Shown: positions 16,177 through 25,563, numbered from the stretch's first letter. The stretch: DNA of 34,318 bases from Xenorhabdus anantnagensis (GCF_028598555.1 NZ_JAQRFN010000031.1:1-34318), one strand, 5' to 3'. Notes: generated by a model not told the origin, from the sequence alone. Numbers and translations are program-made.

Positions 16177-18069
16177 ATGTCATTCCAAAATTTCTATCAG
16201 CATTCGATTGATGATCCCAATGCTTTTTGGGCTGAACAAGCCAAACGGATACACTGGCAACAGCCTTTTGAACAAACGTTGGATCACAGCAACCCACCCT
16301 TTGCCCGTTGGTTTTGTGGAGGAAAAACCAATCTCTGTTACAACGCACTGGATCGTTGGCTAGAAAGCCAACCCGACACCAAGGCACTGATTGCCATTTC
16401 AACGGAAACTAATAGCGAGCGCATTTTCACCTATAAAGAATTACATCAAGAAGTGAATAGAGCTGCCGCTATGATGTTGTCCCTCGGCGTGAAAAAAGGC
16501 GATCGCGTTGTTGTTTATATGCCAATGGTGGCCGAAGCTCTGTTTATTTTACTGGCCTGCGCCCGTATTGGCGCGATCCATTCAGTGGTATTTGGTGGTT
16601 TTGCTTCCCACAGTCTCGCCACACGATTAGATAACGCCGAACCGGTTTTAGTCGTCTCTGCGGATGCTGGCTCACGCGGAGGCAAAATCATCCCCTATAA
16701 ACCTCTGCTGGATGAAGCCATTGAGCTGGCCAAACACACGCCACGCCATGTTTTGATGTTAGATCGCGGGCTGGCTAATATTGATTGGGTAGACGGCCGA
16801 GATGTGAATTTCGCCACATTACGGCAGAAACATCTGGATGCGGAAGTCCCCCTCACATGGCTTGAATCCAATGAAATCTCCTGCGTGCTTTATACATCAG
16901 GCACAACCGGCATACCAAAAGGCGTTCAGCGAGATGTCGGTGGTTATGCTGTGGCGCTGGCAACATCAATGGACGTTATTTTTGGTGGTAAAGCTGGCGG
17001 CGTTTTCTTTTGTACATCGGATATTGGTTGGGTTGTCGGGCACTCTTATATTATCTATGCTCCGTTGATTGCCGGTATGGCAACCGTCATGTATGAAGGG
17101 CTTCCGATACGCCCGGATGCTGGTGTTTGGTGGCAGATTATCGAAAAATATCGTGTTACCAGAATGTTTTCCGCCCCTACTGCCATCCGTGTCCTGAAAA
17201 AATATCCTACGGACTGCATCGCCAAATATGATATCTCATCACTTGAAGCGCTCTATTTAGCGGGAGAACCTCTTGATGAGCATACCGCCCGTTGGATAGC
17301 CGAAACCATTAATGTGCCTGTGATTGATAACTACTGGCAGACTGAAACAGGCTGGCCAATTATGGCAATTGCACGAAGTTTGGATAACAGGCCAAACCGT
17401 TTTGGTAGCACGGGTTTTCCTATGTACGGTTTCAACGTCAAACTGATCAACGAACTGACTGGTCAGGAATGCGGCACTAATGAGAAAGGAATGCTGACCA
17501 TCAAAGGCCCTTTGCCACCCGGTTGCATCCAGACTATTTATGGCAATGATGCCCGTTTTATCAGTACTTATTGGAAGCACTTTGACCCGCAAGTGTACTC
17601 GACTTTCGACTGGGGGCTCCGTGACAGCGACGGTTACTATTTTATTCTGGGACGTTCAGATGATGTGATTAACGTGTCTGGTCACCGCTTAGGGACACGG
17701 GAAATCGAAGAGTGCATCGCCAGCCATGAAGATGTGGCAGAAGTTGCCGTCATTGGCATCAAAGATGAAGTAAGAGGACAGGCAGCCGTTGCCTTTGCTG
17801 TTCTCAAAGAAGGACGGGAAATCCAGTGTGCTGACCATTTTACTGTATTGGAAAAAGCGTTGATGGAATTAGTGGATAAAAAAATCGGTAGCGTTGGGCG
17901 TCCGGCACGAGTCTACTTTGTATCGCAGTTACCGAAAACCCGTTCAGGAAAAATGTTGCGCCGTACTATGCAGGCCATTTGTGAAGGTCGTGAACCCAGC
18001 GATATAGCCCTGATTGAGAACCCTACCTCATTGGAGGTTATTAAAGATGCCATTTCGCATTGTCGATAA
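16177..18069 (+). CDS. prpE: Propionyl-CoA synthetase PrpE
   Basis: PrpE activates propionate with ATP and CoA. The start is at the ATG at 16177 (MSFQNFYQHS), preceded by AGGAGA; an in-frame ATG at 16162 lies upstream of that site. The product has 630 residues, as in other enterics. The acetyl-CoA synthetase-like landmarks are complete: the AMP-binding loop YTSGTTGIPKGV, the motif YWQTETGWP, the hinge region GRSDDVINVSGHRLGT, and the C-terminal catalytic Lys in RSGKMLRR, which in the family is regulated by acylation. It is the last gene of the prp operon. After it comes an IS256 relic instead of a clear terminator. Confidence 0.97.
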   Translation: MSFQNFYQHSIDDPNAFWAEQAKRIHWQQPFEQTLDHSNPPFARWFCGGKTNLCYNALDRWLESQPDTKALIAISTETNSERIFTYKELHQEVNRAAAMMLSLGVKKGDRVVVYMPMVAEALFILLACARIGAIHSVVFGGFASHSLATRLDNAEPVLVVSADAGSRGGKIIPYKPLLDEAIELAKHTPRHVLMLDRGLANIDWVDGRDVNFATLRQKHLDAEVPLTWLESNEISCVLYTSGTTGIPKGVQRDVGGYAVALATSMDVIFGGKAGGVFFCTSDIGWVVGHSYIIYAPLIAGMATVMYEGLPIRPDAGVWWQIIEKYRVTRMFSAPTAIRVLKKYPTDCIAKYDISSLEALYLAGEPLDEHTARWIAETINVPVIDNYWQTETGWPIMAIARSLDNRPNRFGSTGFPMYGFNVKLINELTGQECGTNEKGMLTIKGPLPPGCIQTIYGNDARFISTYWKHFDPQVYSTFDWGLRDSDGYYFILGRSDDVINVSGHRLGTREIEECIASHEDVAEVAVIGIKDEVRGQAAVAFAVLKEGREIQCADHFTVLEKALMELVDKKIGSVGRPARVYFVSQLPKTRSGKMLRRTMQAICEGREPSDIALIENPTSLEVIKDAISHCR

Positions 18070-18119
18070 ACAGCGTAATTGAAGAATGGAATGATTCGTA
18101 TCATCAGATAACACCATAA

Positions 18120-18466
18120 AAAACGCGTTCAAGCCAGTTTCTCGCTCATCAAAAAAATCAAACGCGTTTAACTGGCATGGATAATCAGATTTTAACCTTG
18201 TATGCCAAAAGTATGACTACGCGCGAAATCGTAGCCACTTTCAAAGAGTTATCTGTACAACCAATGCGATCGAATCACTGAATAGCGTCATCAGACACGC
18301 GATAAAGAAGCGTAAAGTCTTCCCAACCGACGACTCAGTGAAAAAAGTGATCTGGTTAGCCATTCAAGCCGCCTCAAAGAACTGGACGATGCCACTTCAA
18401 AATTGGCGAATGGTGATGAGTCGTTTTATTATTGAGTTCGGTGATCGCCTTGACGGTCATTACTAA
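18120..18466 (+). pseudogene. IS256-family transposase relic
   Basis: Two pieces of one transposase are joined by a deletion near 18245. The first piece reads MDNQILTLYAKSMTTREIVA (start about 18177), the mid-part motif of IS256-family (Mutator-type) transposases. The second reads TTNAIESLNSVIRHAIKKRK, then FPTDDSV, and ends WRMVMSRFIIEFGDRLDGHY with stop at 18466, the normal C-terminus. Between them more than half the protein is missing, including the catalytic core. The stretch before the first piece carries further frameshifted similarity (LIKK). It marks the end of the prp region. Confidence 0.8.
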
Positions 18467-18941
18467 AAAAAGCATTTACATAAAATGTGTGGACAAGCTC
18501 CTTTCTCTCACACTATCTCTCACACTATGCCAGTGCCTGCGGTAAAAATATCAATACGTCACAAAATCGAGTGGGGGCATAACCCCCTCCCACTCAGTAA
18601 CTTCACTTTGGACATTGCTGTATTGCAATCCGGTCGCCATCATAAACACCACATTATCTGTTAAACTGTATCCAGTACGAAGACCGGTTTAAATTCACCT
18701 ACGCCTAAACATTTATCACAAATTATTCTATTCAACATATCTAATCTCCGATTCCATCTCTGTCCCTGTATGCATATAAAATACATATTTTGTTTTATTA
18801 ATCATACAATTACATAATATAACAATCCCTTTTTTATCTTGTTAATATCATCAACAAGAACGGTAACTATTCATTTATCTGTTTAGTGACCGTTTATAAC
18901 ACACAGAATTTAATGATATTAATTAATAAACAGGAAGAATA
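18467..18941 (+). promoter_or_regulatory. Upstream region of the bacteriocin gene
   Basis: There is no gene here. A GC-rich hairpin lies near 18571-18598 (GAGTGGG...CCCACTC). The last 180 bases are very AT-rich, as expected for a bacteriocin promoter. At 18859-18894 AACGGTAACT and AGTGACCGTT (9 of 10 pairs, 16-base spacer) could be an operator. I find no clean LexA box (CTGT-N8-ACAG); a weak CTGTATGCATAT-type half site lies near 18764. The start codon at 18942 follows AGGAAGAATA. Confidence 0.45.
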
Positions 18942-20771
18942 ATGCACGATACAATAACTGTAACATCACCAGGACCATCAAGGGATGCTGGCTGGGGAAA
19001 TGAAAATGGCTTTGGCGATTATAATGGTGGCGGTAGCTCTGGTGGTTCCAGCCGTTCGGCGGGTTATGCTGTGGCAGCTCTCAGTATGGTCAGACCTGGT
19101 ATTTCAGCGCTGGTCTTTCCATTCAACGGAGTGTTAAGCGCAACACTCAATATTAGTGGCTCTCTTGATACAGGTTTTATGAACCTGGGAAATTATATAG
19201 ACACAGCTAAGCCATTTGCCACACGCATGTCTACGATAGCGATGAATACAGCGGTGATAAAAGGTGCTGCACGGTTCGCTGGCCCTGTAGCAGGGATTGC
19301 ATCATTGGTAATGACTCTGGAGGAAGGAAGGCAGGAGGCTGTCGAGAGACTACAAAGAGAGCTTATTGAAAAAGCTCGAAAAGAAGCGGAACGTGTTAGT
19401 ATCAAAGATGTTTATCAAATTATGGCACTGCCAGTAACAACAATGTTTGTGGCTTCTTTTGCGAGAGAACAAATTAATGCAATAATTCGGGGACAAAGTA
19501 ACGTTGTTACAGACGTGGTCGCCCAGCTTGTTGTTGATACAAAAACTCAACAGAGTCAAATGGCAATTACAAGAAGCCTGACTAACGTTCCTATTGTAAA
19601 AGCAGAAAAAACGCATAAGTCTAACGTTTATTCTGCTCAGGTTGTTACCGGGATGAAACCTATGCAAATTAGAGTTGATAACTCAGTATCTTGGTCAACC
19701 CAAAAAAAACAGCCTAAAGTTAATCCGGCGCCTACGGTTGAGATATTTTCATCAGCAGTAATTTCTGATGTGCATCATGCAATTCTTGATTTTGATGGCA
19801 AACACGACCCTATCTATATTTCCGTGTCCAAAATTCCTACTGTTGTAGAAGAAAAAATACAACTGGAAGTGGCGAAAAAAAGAGAACAGGAATGGTTAGC
19901 GGCTCATCCCCTATTAGCAGCAGAATTAGAATTAGATGAAGCGGATAAAGCATTGCGTGATGTAGAAGCCACCGTTTACCAAGCTAGGAAGACACTAGAT
20001 GCAAAAAGAAATGAACCTTTAGGGTTGACTCTGTCTAACCCTGAAAAATATCCTGTTACGGAAAACTGGACTTTTTCTTATCCACTTCTTGATTGGGGAA
20101 ATTACGCTCAACTTGATTTTAACTTTTTTGCATTTGTTGATTCCGGAAAAAAACTTGATCTACTTCTTGAAAAGGGAGCGAAAGAACTTTTCCCAGAAGA
20201 GGTTAGCTGGGAAGAAGTCATTAAAAAATATGCAATAGGAGAAGTCCCATCTGATTTTATTAATTCACCCACTGAGAGCATTTTAATGCTGGGTGAAATT
20301 TATAAAGGGATGGCAATAGAAGAGCTTGATTACACCAGAAATAGCTTACTGGAACAAAAGCGTTCGATTGCCGAATTAGAAAAAGCCTTTGCAGTAGCAA
20401 TAGAAAGCCGCAAGAAAGCGGAAAACAAGAAAAAAACTAAAGAACAAAAAGTCACGGAAGAAAAAGAAAAACAACGTAAAGGTGTTCAGCAAGATGGTCA
20501 CAAATATCATCCTGCACCAAGAACGGAAGATATTAAAGGGCTAGGTGAATTGCGAAAAGGGCCGGCAAAAACACCAAAACAAGGGGGCGGTGGAAAACGA
20601 GCTCGATGGATTGGTGAAAAAGGACGTAAAATTTACGAGTGGGACTCACAACACGGCGAACTGGAAGGTTATCGAGCCAGCAACGGGGAACATCTTGGCT
20701 CTTTTGACCTCAAAACTGGTAATCAATTGAAACCAGCAGATCCAACACGCAATATTAAAAAATATCTTTAA
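18942..20771 (+). CDS. Colicin E3-type bacteriocin (16S rRNA nuclease), xenocin-like
   Basis: The 609-residue secreted toxin kills related bacteria. Layout: a Gly-rich N-terminus (GWGNENGFGDYNGGGSSGG), a pyocin/colicin translocation domain ending HDPIYISVSKIP (about residue 290), a long charged helix with EWLAAHPLLAAE, a non-colicin insert (about 360-470), the returning helix, and a C-terminal RNase domain from about residue 515. The RNase part closely follows colicin E3. By position the catalytic Asp568, His571, Glu575 and Arg603 match E3 Asp510, His513, Glu517 and Arg545, so cleavage of 16S rRNA in the decoding centre is expected. The immunity gene follows at once. Xenorhabdus xenocin (XciA) has this type of domain. 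No lysis gene is seen nearby. Confidence 0.9.
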   Translation: MHDTITVTSPGPSRDAGWGNENGFGDYNGGGSSGGSSRSAGYAVAALSMVRPGISALVFPFNGVLSATLNISGSLDTGFMNLGNYIDTAKPFATRMSTIAMNTAVIKGAARFAGPVAGIASLVMTLEEGRQEAVERLQRELIEKARKEAERVSIKDVYQIMALPVTTMFVASFAREQINAIIRGQSNVVTDVVAQLVVDTKTQQSQMAITRSLTNVPIVKAEKTHKSNVYSAQVVTGMKPMQIRVDNSVSWSTQKKQPKVNPAPTVEIFSSAVISDVHHAILDFDGKHDPIYISVSKIPTVVEEKIQLEVAKKREQEWLAAHPLLAAELELDEADKALRDVEATVYQARKTLDAKRNEPLGLTLSNPEKYPVTENWTFSYPLLDWGNYAQLDFNFFAFVDSGKKLDLLLEKGAKELFPEEVSWEEVIKKYAIGEVPSDFINSPTESILMLGEIYKGMAIEELDYTRNSLLEQKRSIAELEKAFAVAIESRKKAENKKKTKEQKVTEEKEKQRKGVQQDGHKYHPAPRTEDIKGLGELRKGPAKTPKQGGGGKRARWIGEKGRKIYEWDSQHGELEGYRASNGEHLGSFDLKTGNQLKPADPTRNIKKYL

Positions 20772-20782
20772 TGGAGAAAATT

Positions 20783-21031
20783 ATGGGAATTAAATTAAAT
20801 TTAACTTGGTTCAATAAAACAAATGAAGAGTTTGCTGGTGAAGAATATTCAAAGGATTTAGGATATGATAATTCCATCATTGAAAGTTGTGGCTTACCAT
20901 TGCATGATACACTGAATAATGGTGTATTCGATGTATTAGATACATGGATTCCTGTTTTACAATCTAAATTTAGTCATTCAATTAATTTTGATAAATATAT
21001 TTATCAAATCTCTTTTGATTATCAAGATTAA
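20783..21031 (+). CDS. Immunity protein for the E3-type bacteriocin
   Basis: The protein has 82 residues from the ATG at 20783 (MGIKLNLTWFNK), with GGAG six bases upstream. An earlier ATG at 20771 overlaps the toxin stop codon and is less likely. It matches the Im3/cloacin immunity family: LTWF.K...F.GEEYSKD.G near the start, then NNGVFDVLDTWIPVLQ, and an end in ISFDYQD. Im3 binds the RNase domain next to its active site and protects the producer. It is co-transcribed with the toxin and ends just before a perfect hairpin. It corresponds to XimB of the xenocin system. Confidence 0.92.
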   Translation: MGIKLNLTWFNKTNEEFAGEEYSKDLGYDNSIIESCGLPLHDTLNNGVFDVLDTWIPVLQSKFSHSINFDKYIYQISFDYQD

Positions 21032-21040
21032 TTATCAGAT

Positions 21041-21064
21041 AAGGTGGGACTGCAGTCCCACCTT
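21041..21064 (+). terminator. Hairpin after the immunity gene
   Basis: AAGGTGGGACTG pairs perfectly with CAGTCCCACCTT, a 24-base palindrome ten bases after the stop codon. No T-run follows, so termination may be partial. Confidence 0.55.
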
Positions 21065-21144
21065 GTGGTTGACATCCGACCTATCCGCGCGAGCCTGTAA
21101 ATTAAATTGTGTATTTGCTTTATTTTGATACGTTTAATTTATTA

Positions 21145-21580
21145 TCAAAATAAGGTGAATTTCTTTCCTCTGAGATGCTTCCCCTCAGGAAGACAGTCAT
21201 AGATCGCATAATCATCGGTGCAATAAAACTGGACTTCAAAAGGGGCTAACAGTTTGTTCAACGTTTTTCTGCTGCGGTCACCAAACACATGCGCGATGAT
21301 AGCCTTTTGCTCAGGCTCCCAAGCATACCAGAAGCTAGCGTGGGTTTTTCTTATTGCCGACAAATGACCATTGCTCATCGACTTCACAAATAATTTCGAT
21401 GTCGTTTCCCGTTAACGGGAGTGTGGTGACCTGTCTTGGCTCGAACTTTTTAATGTGCGGAGCACCGTGTTGATACCGACTTTCAGCGTCCGAGCGGTGT
21501 CTCTGATACTGCAGTTATTTACCGCTATATCAATGACTTGCTCTTTCATGCCGGGCTTGCAGGCTTGATAGGTATGGGAG
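21145..21580 (-). pseudogene. insB: IS1-family insA-insB relic
   Basis: Reading leftward from about 21580, InsA residues appear first (YQACKPGMKEQVIDIAVNN, then IRDTARTLKVGINTVLRTLK) and then InsB (IEIICEVDEQW, EQKAIIAHVFGDRSRKTLNK, and DDYAIYDCLPEGKHL). The order and the motifs DEQW and HVFG are those of IS1. Frameshifts separate the parts and the end of InsB is missing. A 9-bp inverted repeat (ATTTTGATA/TATCAAAAT, 21122-21151) marks the left side. The InsA part differs from the relic at 8745, so the two are separate old copies. Confidence 0.75.
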
Positions 21581-21696
21581 CATGACCCTCGATAGAGCGA
21601 GACCAGTCAGTTAATTGAATTTTTGTTTAATTAATATTTAGTATAGTTAGGTTATTATAGCCATGTACTACATTTCCCAGCTAATTTTATCTTTAT

Positions 21697-21724
21697 GCTC
21701 CGTTTCCTACGCGGAGCTTTTTTT
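21697..21724 (+). terminator. Rho-independent terminator
   Basis: GCTCCG pairs with CGGAGC (21712-21717), followed by seven T residues. No intact plus-strand gene lies directly upstream, so it probably belonged to a gene destroyed by the IS1 insertion. Confidence 0.75.
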
Positions 21725-21788
21725 ATCCCAAGCTTTTTTTATCCCAATAAACAGGTTAACAGCCATAAAGAATGTACTATGTTGAATC

Positions 21789-22417
21789 TCAGTGTTCTAT
21801 TTTCGGTTCTTTTTCCGCAGATCTCAGCCATTCCACCATCGCAGGATGTTTCAAGATGCGATCCACCCAGCCCTGACTGATAACAGAAAATTGCAATCCA
21901 TAAGTTTGAGCGCGGAAAGCCACAGGAGCATAAAACGCATCGACAGCCGTGAATTTATCTCCCGCCAGCCATTCACCGCCAAATTTAGTTAATCCTTCTG
22001 TCCAAAGCGCATCGATTCGCTCAATATCGCGCTGCAATTCAGGTGTTTTTTCAGCCAATTCTGTCCGAACAGAACAATTCATTGCACAAACCTGACGTAA
22101 TGTTGTAAAACCAGCGTGCATTTCTGCTGCGGCACTTCTCGCCCACGCTCTGGCTGTTTTATCTGATGGCCAGACTTTAGCGTGCTCCTCAGCAATATAT
22201 TCTGCAATTGCCAATGAATCCCACACCGTAATGTTTCCATCAACCAGACAAGGAACCAACCCCGTAGGTGAAAATGCTTTGAATTTTTCATGGCTGCTTT
22301 TGCCACTTTCAAAAAACTCAGCTGCTCGTTAAAAGGAATATCCAGTGTCCTGAGTAAAACCCATGGACGCAATGACCAGAAAGAATAATTTTTATTGGCT
22401 ATCCACAATGTATACAT
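21789..22417 (-). pseudogene. Glutathione S-transferase family protein, frameshifted
   Basis: The start is the ATG at 22417 (MYTLWIANKNYSFWSLRPWV), the thioredoxin-like N-terminus of a GST, with AGAGAG upstream. After NEQLS the frame changes at a run of six T (A-run at 22311-22316); one more T would restore FFESGKSSHEKFKAFSPTG, which joins VPCLVDGNITVWDSLAIAEY, the glutathione-binding part with the Asp-Ser pair. The helical C-terminal domain then runs intact to EKEPKIEH. Total length would be about 209 residues, normal for the family. A single-base change in a homopolymer may be a real mutation, phase-type variation or a sequencing error. Confidence 0.8.
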
Positions 22418-22890
22418 CGTTTTTCTCTCTGTAGTGATAATAATATCGTGATAAATGATGTGACTGCGTAAAAAATGGTAAAACATCTCATAATAAGAAA
22501 AAAGAGATAGACAATAAAATTGATCTTTTCATACTTAAAAAGTAACTGAAATCAAAAAACGCAGCCCATAAAAAAACCAAAAATAATTGGTTATATGAAA
22601 TAACCAAAAAGAATATAACAACCCATCTGTTTTTCTTTATTTTACCTAAAACATCATCATTCCATCTTATTATTGATAAATTTTGACATTCTTAAACAAA
22701 TAATTTGTTTGAGATTTATAAAAATAAAATTTAATTTTTATCTACTATAATATCTTAACTTTTTTATTAATATTTATGACACTTTAGGGCTGCCAGTACG
22801 CTTTATATCCGTTTTTCACGTTGCTGACTTGTTGACTACCCTTCAACTTGAAAGACGAAGGATATAAGTGATCAAAAATAAGGAAACAGT
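22418..22890. other. AT-rich spacer before yceJ
   Basis: No gene is seen. It holds the divergent promoters of the GST gene and yceJ, with long A/T tracts and a few short inverted repeats. The yceJ ribosome-binding site AAGGAAACAGT ends just before 22891. Confidence 0.5.
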
Positions 22891-23451
22891 ATGCTGCTAA
22901 AAAATACTTCCACACGCTTTGGTCATATTTCTATTTTAATCCATTGGCTAGTAGCCCTTGCCGTTTACGGGATGTTTGCCCTTGGATTGTGGATGGTGAC
23001 ATTGAGTTATTATGATACTTGGTATCATCGCGCCCCGGAGCTGCATAAAAGCATCGGTATACTCATCTTCATTGTCATGGTTATTCGTCTTATATGGCGG
23101 TTTATTTCTCCACCACCAAAATCATTGGCAAGCCACGGTCAATTTATACGCATAAGTTCAAAGCTGGCACAGTTCACACTGTATATTGTCCTGTTTGGCA
23201 TCTTGGTCAGTGGATACCTGATTTCTACTGCGGATGGCGAATCCATCAGTGTTTTTGGGTGGTTTGACGTTCCCGCAACGTTGACTGAACAAGGAATTCA
23301 AGCTGATACAGCCGGCGTGATCCATCTTTATTTTGCTTGGATTGCAGTGGTGCTCTCCCTGCTGCATGGTCTCGCTGCACTAAAACACCATTTTATCGAC
23401 CGTGATATCACCCTAAAAAGAATGCTTGGTTTCAATCCCGATATAAAATAA
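22891..23451 (+). CDS. yceJ: Cytochrome b561 family protein YceJ
   Basis: The 186-residue inner-membrane protein has four transmembrane helices: around 13-35 ([20 protein letters not shown]), 53-71, 92-112 and 145-165. Heme-binding His residues sit where the family has them: ILIHW, ELHKSIG, GVIHLYF and [11 protein letters not shown]. Cytochrome b561 proteins carry two b hemes and move electrons between the quinone pool and periplasmic partners. The start codon follows AGGAAACAGT. yceI starts 19 bases after the stop. The yceJ-yceI order is the same as in Escherichia coli, so this is a conserved operon in vertical inheritance. Confidence 0.93.
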   Translation: MLLKNTSTRFGHISILIHWLVALAVYGMFALGLWMVTLSYYDTWYHRAPELHKSIGILIFIVMVIRLIWRFISPPPKSLASHGQFIRISSKLAQFTLYIVLFGILVSGYLISTADGESISVFGWFDVPATLTEQGIQADTAGVIHLYFAWIAVVLSLLHGLAALKHHFIDRDITLKRMLGFNPDIK

Positions 23452-23470
23452 TTTCTGGAGAATCACTCTT

Positions 23471-23545
23471 ATGTTTGAAAAAACTGTATTTGAAAAGGTA
23501 ATGTTTAAAAAGACCTTGTTTAAAAAGACCATGTTTAAAAAGAAA
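23471..23545 (+). repeat. Five tandem 15-bp units at the start of yceI
   Basis: Units begin ATGTTTGAA, GTATTTGAA, ATGTTTAAA, TTGTTTAAA and ATGTTTAAA. Three carry ATG and one TTG in frame, so unit number changes could alter leader length and choice of start without breaking the gene. Confidence 0.85.
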
Positions 23546-24127
23546 TGGCTTAAGCAGTCAATAATTGGCCTGACCGCAGGTATGTTATTGATGGGCACTG
23601 GCTCAGCAATAGCTGCCGATTATAAATTTGATACGGCTGGTCAACACGCCTTTATTGAATTTCGTATCCAACATTTGGGTATGAGCTGGCTTTACGGTGG
23701 CTTCAAGAAATTTGACGGCAACTTTACGTTTGATGCACAAAATCCCGCGACAGATAAAGTCAATGTCACTATTAAAACAAATAGTGTCGATACCAACCAT
23801 GCTGAGCGTGACAAACATCTACGCGGTGCTGATTTTTTGAATACAGCCAAATATCCAGAAGCCAAATTTACTTCAACCGAAGTCAAGAAAACAGGGGGAA
23901 ATTACACCATCATCGGTGATCTAACATTAAATGGCGTTACTAAACCTGTGACATTGAACGCCAAATTAACGGGAGAAGGCAAAGATCCATGGGGCGGATA
24001 TCGTGCAGGCTTTGAGGCCAATGGAAAAATCAAATTGAAAGATTTTAAGATTAAAAGCGACTTAGGGCCAAAATCTCAGGAAGTCGAGCTAATCATTTCT
24101 GTTGAAGGGGTACGGGAAAAAGCCTGA
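23471..24127 (+). CDS. yceI: Periplasmic YceI family protein with repeat-extended leader
   Basis: The 218-residue protein ends with a YceI lipocalin-like barrel ([20 protein letters not shown]..., [33 protein letters not shown]), a family that binds isoprenoid-type lipids in the periplasm. The signal peptide core is [21 protein letters not shown]. Before it, instead of the usual MKK, are five pentapeptide units ([25 protein letters not shown]) coded by 15-bp tandem repeats, which lengthen the basic n-region by about 25 residues. The first ATG at 23471 is ten bases after GGAG. ATGs at units 3 and 5 and a TTG at unit 4 offer other starts. It follows yceJ and is closed by a strong terminator. 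Confidence 0.93.
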   Translation: MFEKTVFEKVMFKKTLFKKTMFKKKWLKQSIIGLTAGMLLMGTGSAIAADYKFDTAGQHAFIEFRIQHLGMSWLYGGFKKFDGNFTFDAQNPATDKVNVTIKTNSVDTNHAERDKHLRGADFLNTAKYPEAKFTSTEVKKTGGNYTIIGDLTLNGVTKPVTLNAKLTGEGKDPWGGYRAGFEANGKIKLKDFKIKSDLGPKSQEVELIISVEGVREKA

Positions 24128-24180
24128 TCTCCCTCTTGATAACGTTTTAATATTAATTTAAACGATTACTTTTTAGTAAT

Positions 24181-24210
24181 AAAACGCGGCAAGAAACTAT
24201 GCCGCGTTTT
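24181..24210 (+). terminator. Bidirectional terminator between yceI and the isn cluster
   Basis: AAAACGCGGCA pairs with TGCCGCGTTTT (24200-24210) around an eight-base loop, followed by ATTTT. The A-run on the other side lets it serve the convergent glycosyltransferase transcript too. Confidence 0.88.
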
Positions 24211-24285
24211 ATTTTCACAATCTTCTATTTTTATATACCCTTCGTATTTCAAATCTGCCGGATAGAAATAATATTACTTCCGCAA

Positions 24286-25563
24286 TTAATCAATCAATTC
24301 GTTAATGTGACGCGTTATTGAGGCCAAAGCATTATGGGCATCATAATCTGCCTTAATGATTTGTGACTGCTGATGCCATATCGGGGAAGATAATATCTTT
24401 GTCACTGCTTTATATAGTTGCTGTTCACTCGGTGTATCAGTATGCAGGCTGATACCACAACGTGACCAGATAACACGAGCAACAGCTTCCAATTTACCAT
24501 CTCCTGTTCCCGCGACCACCAGAGGCACGCCGTGACGAATGGCAGAATTCAGCGAACCATAACCACCATTGGTAATAAAAATTGATGCGTGAGGAAGCCA
24601 ATGTTCAAAATTGAGATACTCTACCACTCTGGCATTCTCTGGAATTTCTTCTCCCAAAGCATCGATAGAACGACCGCCTGTAATCGCCAATACCCGGACA
24701 GGCAAAGTTGCTAATGTGCGTAATGTCGGCAATATCAATTGGTTAAAATCAACATTAGCCAGTGTTCCCTGGGTTACCAAGATCAGCGGCAGGTTTTCAT
24801 CCGGCCAACTGATTTGCGTTTTATCATCTTTCACTTTCACTGGCAGTGACCCGATAAAATCCACTGTCTCAGGTAAATCGTCACGTGAAAATTCAAATGA
24901 TTGTGTTGCCAGTTGCAAGTAACGATCAACTCCGCTCATCAAAACATCGTTATGGTCTCCAGTCAGTGGTAGACAATCCACGGCAGCAAGCGACTGATTG
25001 AATGCGTCCCTGACCAGCTCGATTAATTGATGCGTCTCTTCATCCACTAATTGCTCACGTGTTAAATCAGCAGGCAATAATTCAGGTGGAATCCTAGGTC
25101 CCCAGAATATGGTATCCCTTGATGACCACGGCAACGGAGTAACACCAATAGCAATGACAGGAATACGTTTGTCAGCTGGTTTCTGCAATAGCGGCAACGC
25201 TGAATAAAAAGTATTGTCGATAATCAGAAGATCAGCTTGTCCCTCTTCGATCACTTGCATCAACTGCTTCGATAATACGGGAATAGGGGAGACAAAAAAC
25301 CGCCTTAGTGACAGCGCCATCTGAGTATTTCCCGGCGGATGTTCTGCCCGTTCAGGAAAGTATTTTTCCAGATAGCGGTAATCAACATCCACTTGCTTAT
25401 CGAAGGAAACAAAAGTGGCTCCCAACGCTTCCGTTTGCTGTTGAAAAAGGGAGCCACTGAATATCGTGATATCATGTCCCTGCCCTATTAAATGTTCCGC
25501 AATAGTGAAGATTGGAAAAACATGTCCAGGAGTTGCAACAGTAGCTAAAACAATACGAGACAT
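24286..25563 (-). CDS. GT1 family glycosyltransferase (rhabduscin-type cluster)
   Basis: The 425-residue protein starts at the ATG at 25563 after GAGAGG. It has a GT-B fold: an acceptor domain opening MSRIVLATVATPGHVFP, with the early His of the HxxP-type loop, and a donor domain with LILVTQGTLAN, VEYLNFEHWLPHASIFITNG and GYGSLNSAIRHGVPLVVAGT, the UDP-sugar binding motif of MGT/UGT enzymes. No signal peptide is seen. It is the third gene after isnA and isnB with a 35-base gap, so it should attach an amino-deoxy sugar to the tyrosine-derived vinyl isonitrile, giving rhabduscin or a close relative. The donor sugar genes are not in the window. Confidence 0.9.
   Translation of the reverse strand: MSRIVLATVATPGHVFPIFTIAEHLIGQGHDITIFSGSLFQQQTEALGATFVSFDKQVDVDYRYLEKYFPERAEHPPGNTQMALSLRRFFVSPIPVLSKQLMQVIEEGQADLLIIDNTFYSALPLLQKPADKRIPVIAIGVTPLPWSSRDTIFWGPRIPPELLPADLTREQLVDEETHQLIELVRDAFNQSLAAVDCLPLTGDHNDVLMSGVDRYLQLATQSFEFSRDDLPETVDFIGSLPVKVKDDKTQISWPDENLPLILVTQGTLANVDFNQLILPTLRTLATLPVRVLAITGGRSIDALGEEIPENARVVEYLNFEHWLPHASIFITNGGYGSLNSAIRHGVPLVVAGTGDGKLEAVARVIWSRCGISLHTDTPSEQQLYKAVTKILSSPIWHQQSQIIKADYDAHNALASITRHINELID

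Noticed and set aside
18750-18800. LexA (SOS) box before the bacteriocin gene
   Set aside because: Only a CTGT half with a poor partner is seen; I will not call it without the ACAG half at correct spacing.
23413-23598. Minus-strand frame with a V-F-x-N repeat
   Set aside because: It is only the antisense image of the 15-bp repeats at the start of yceI.
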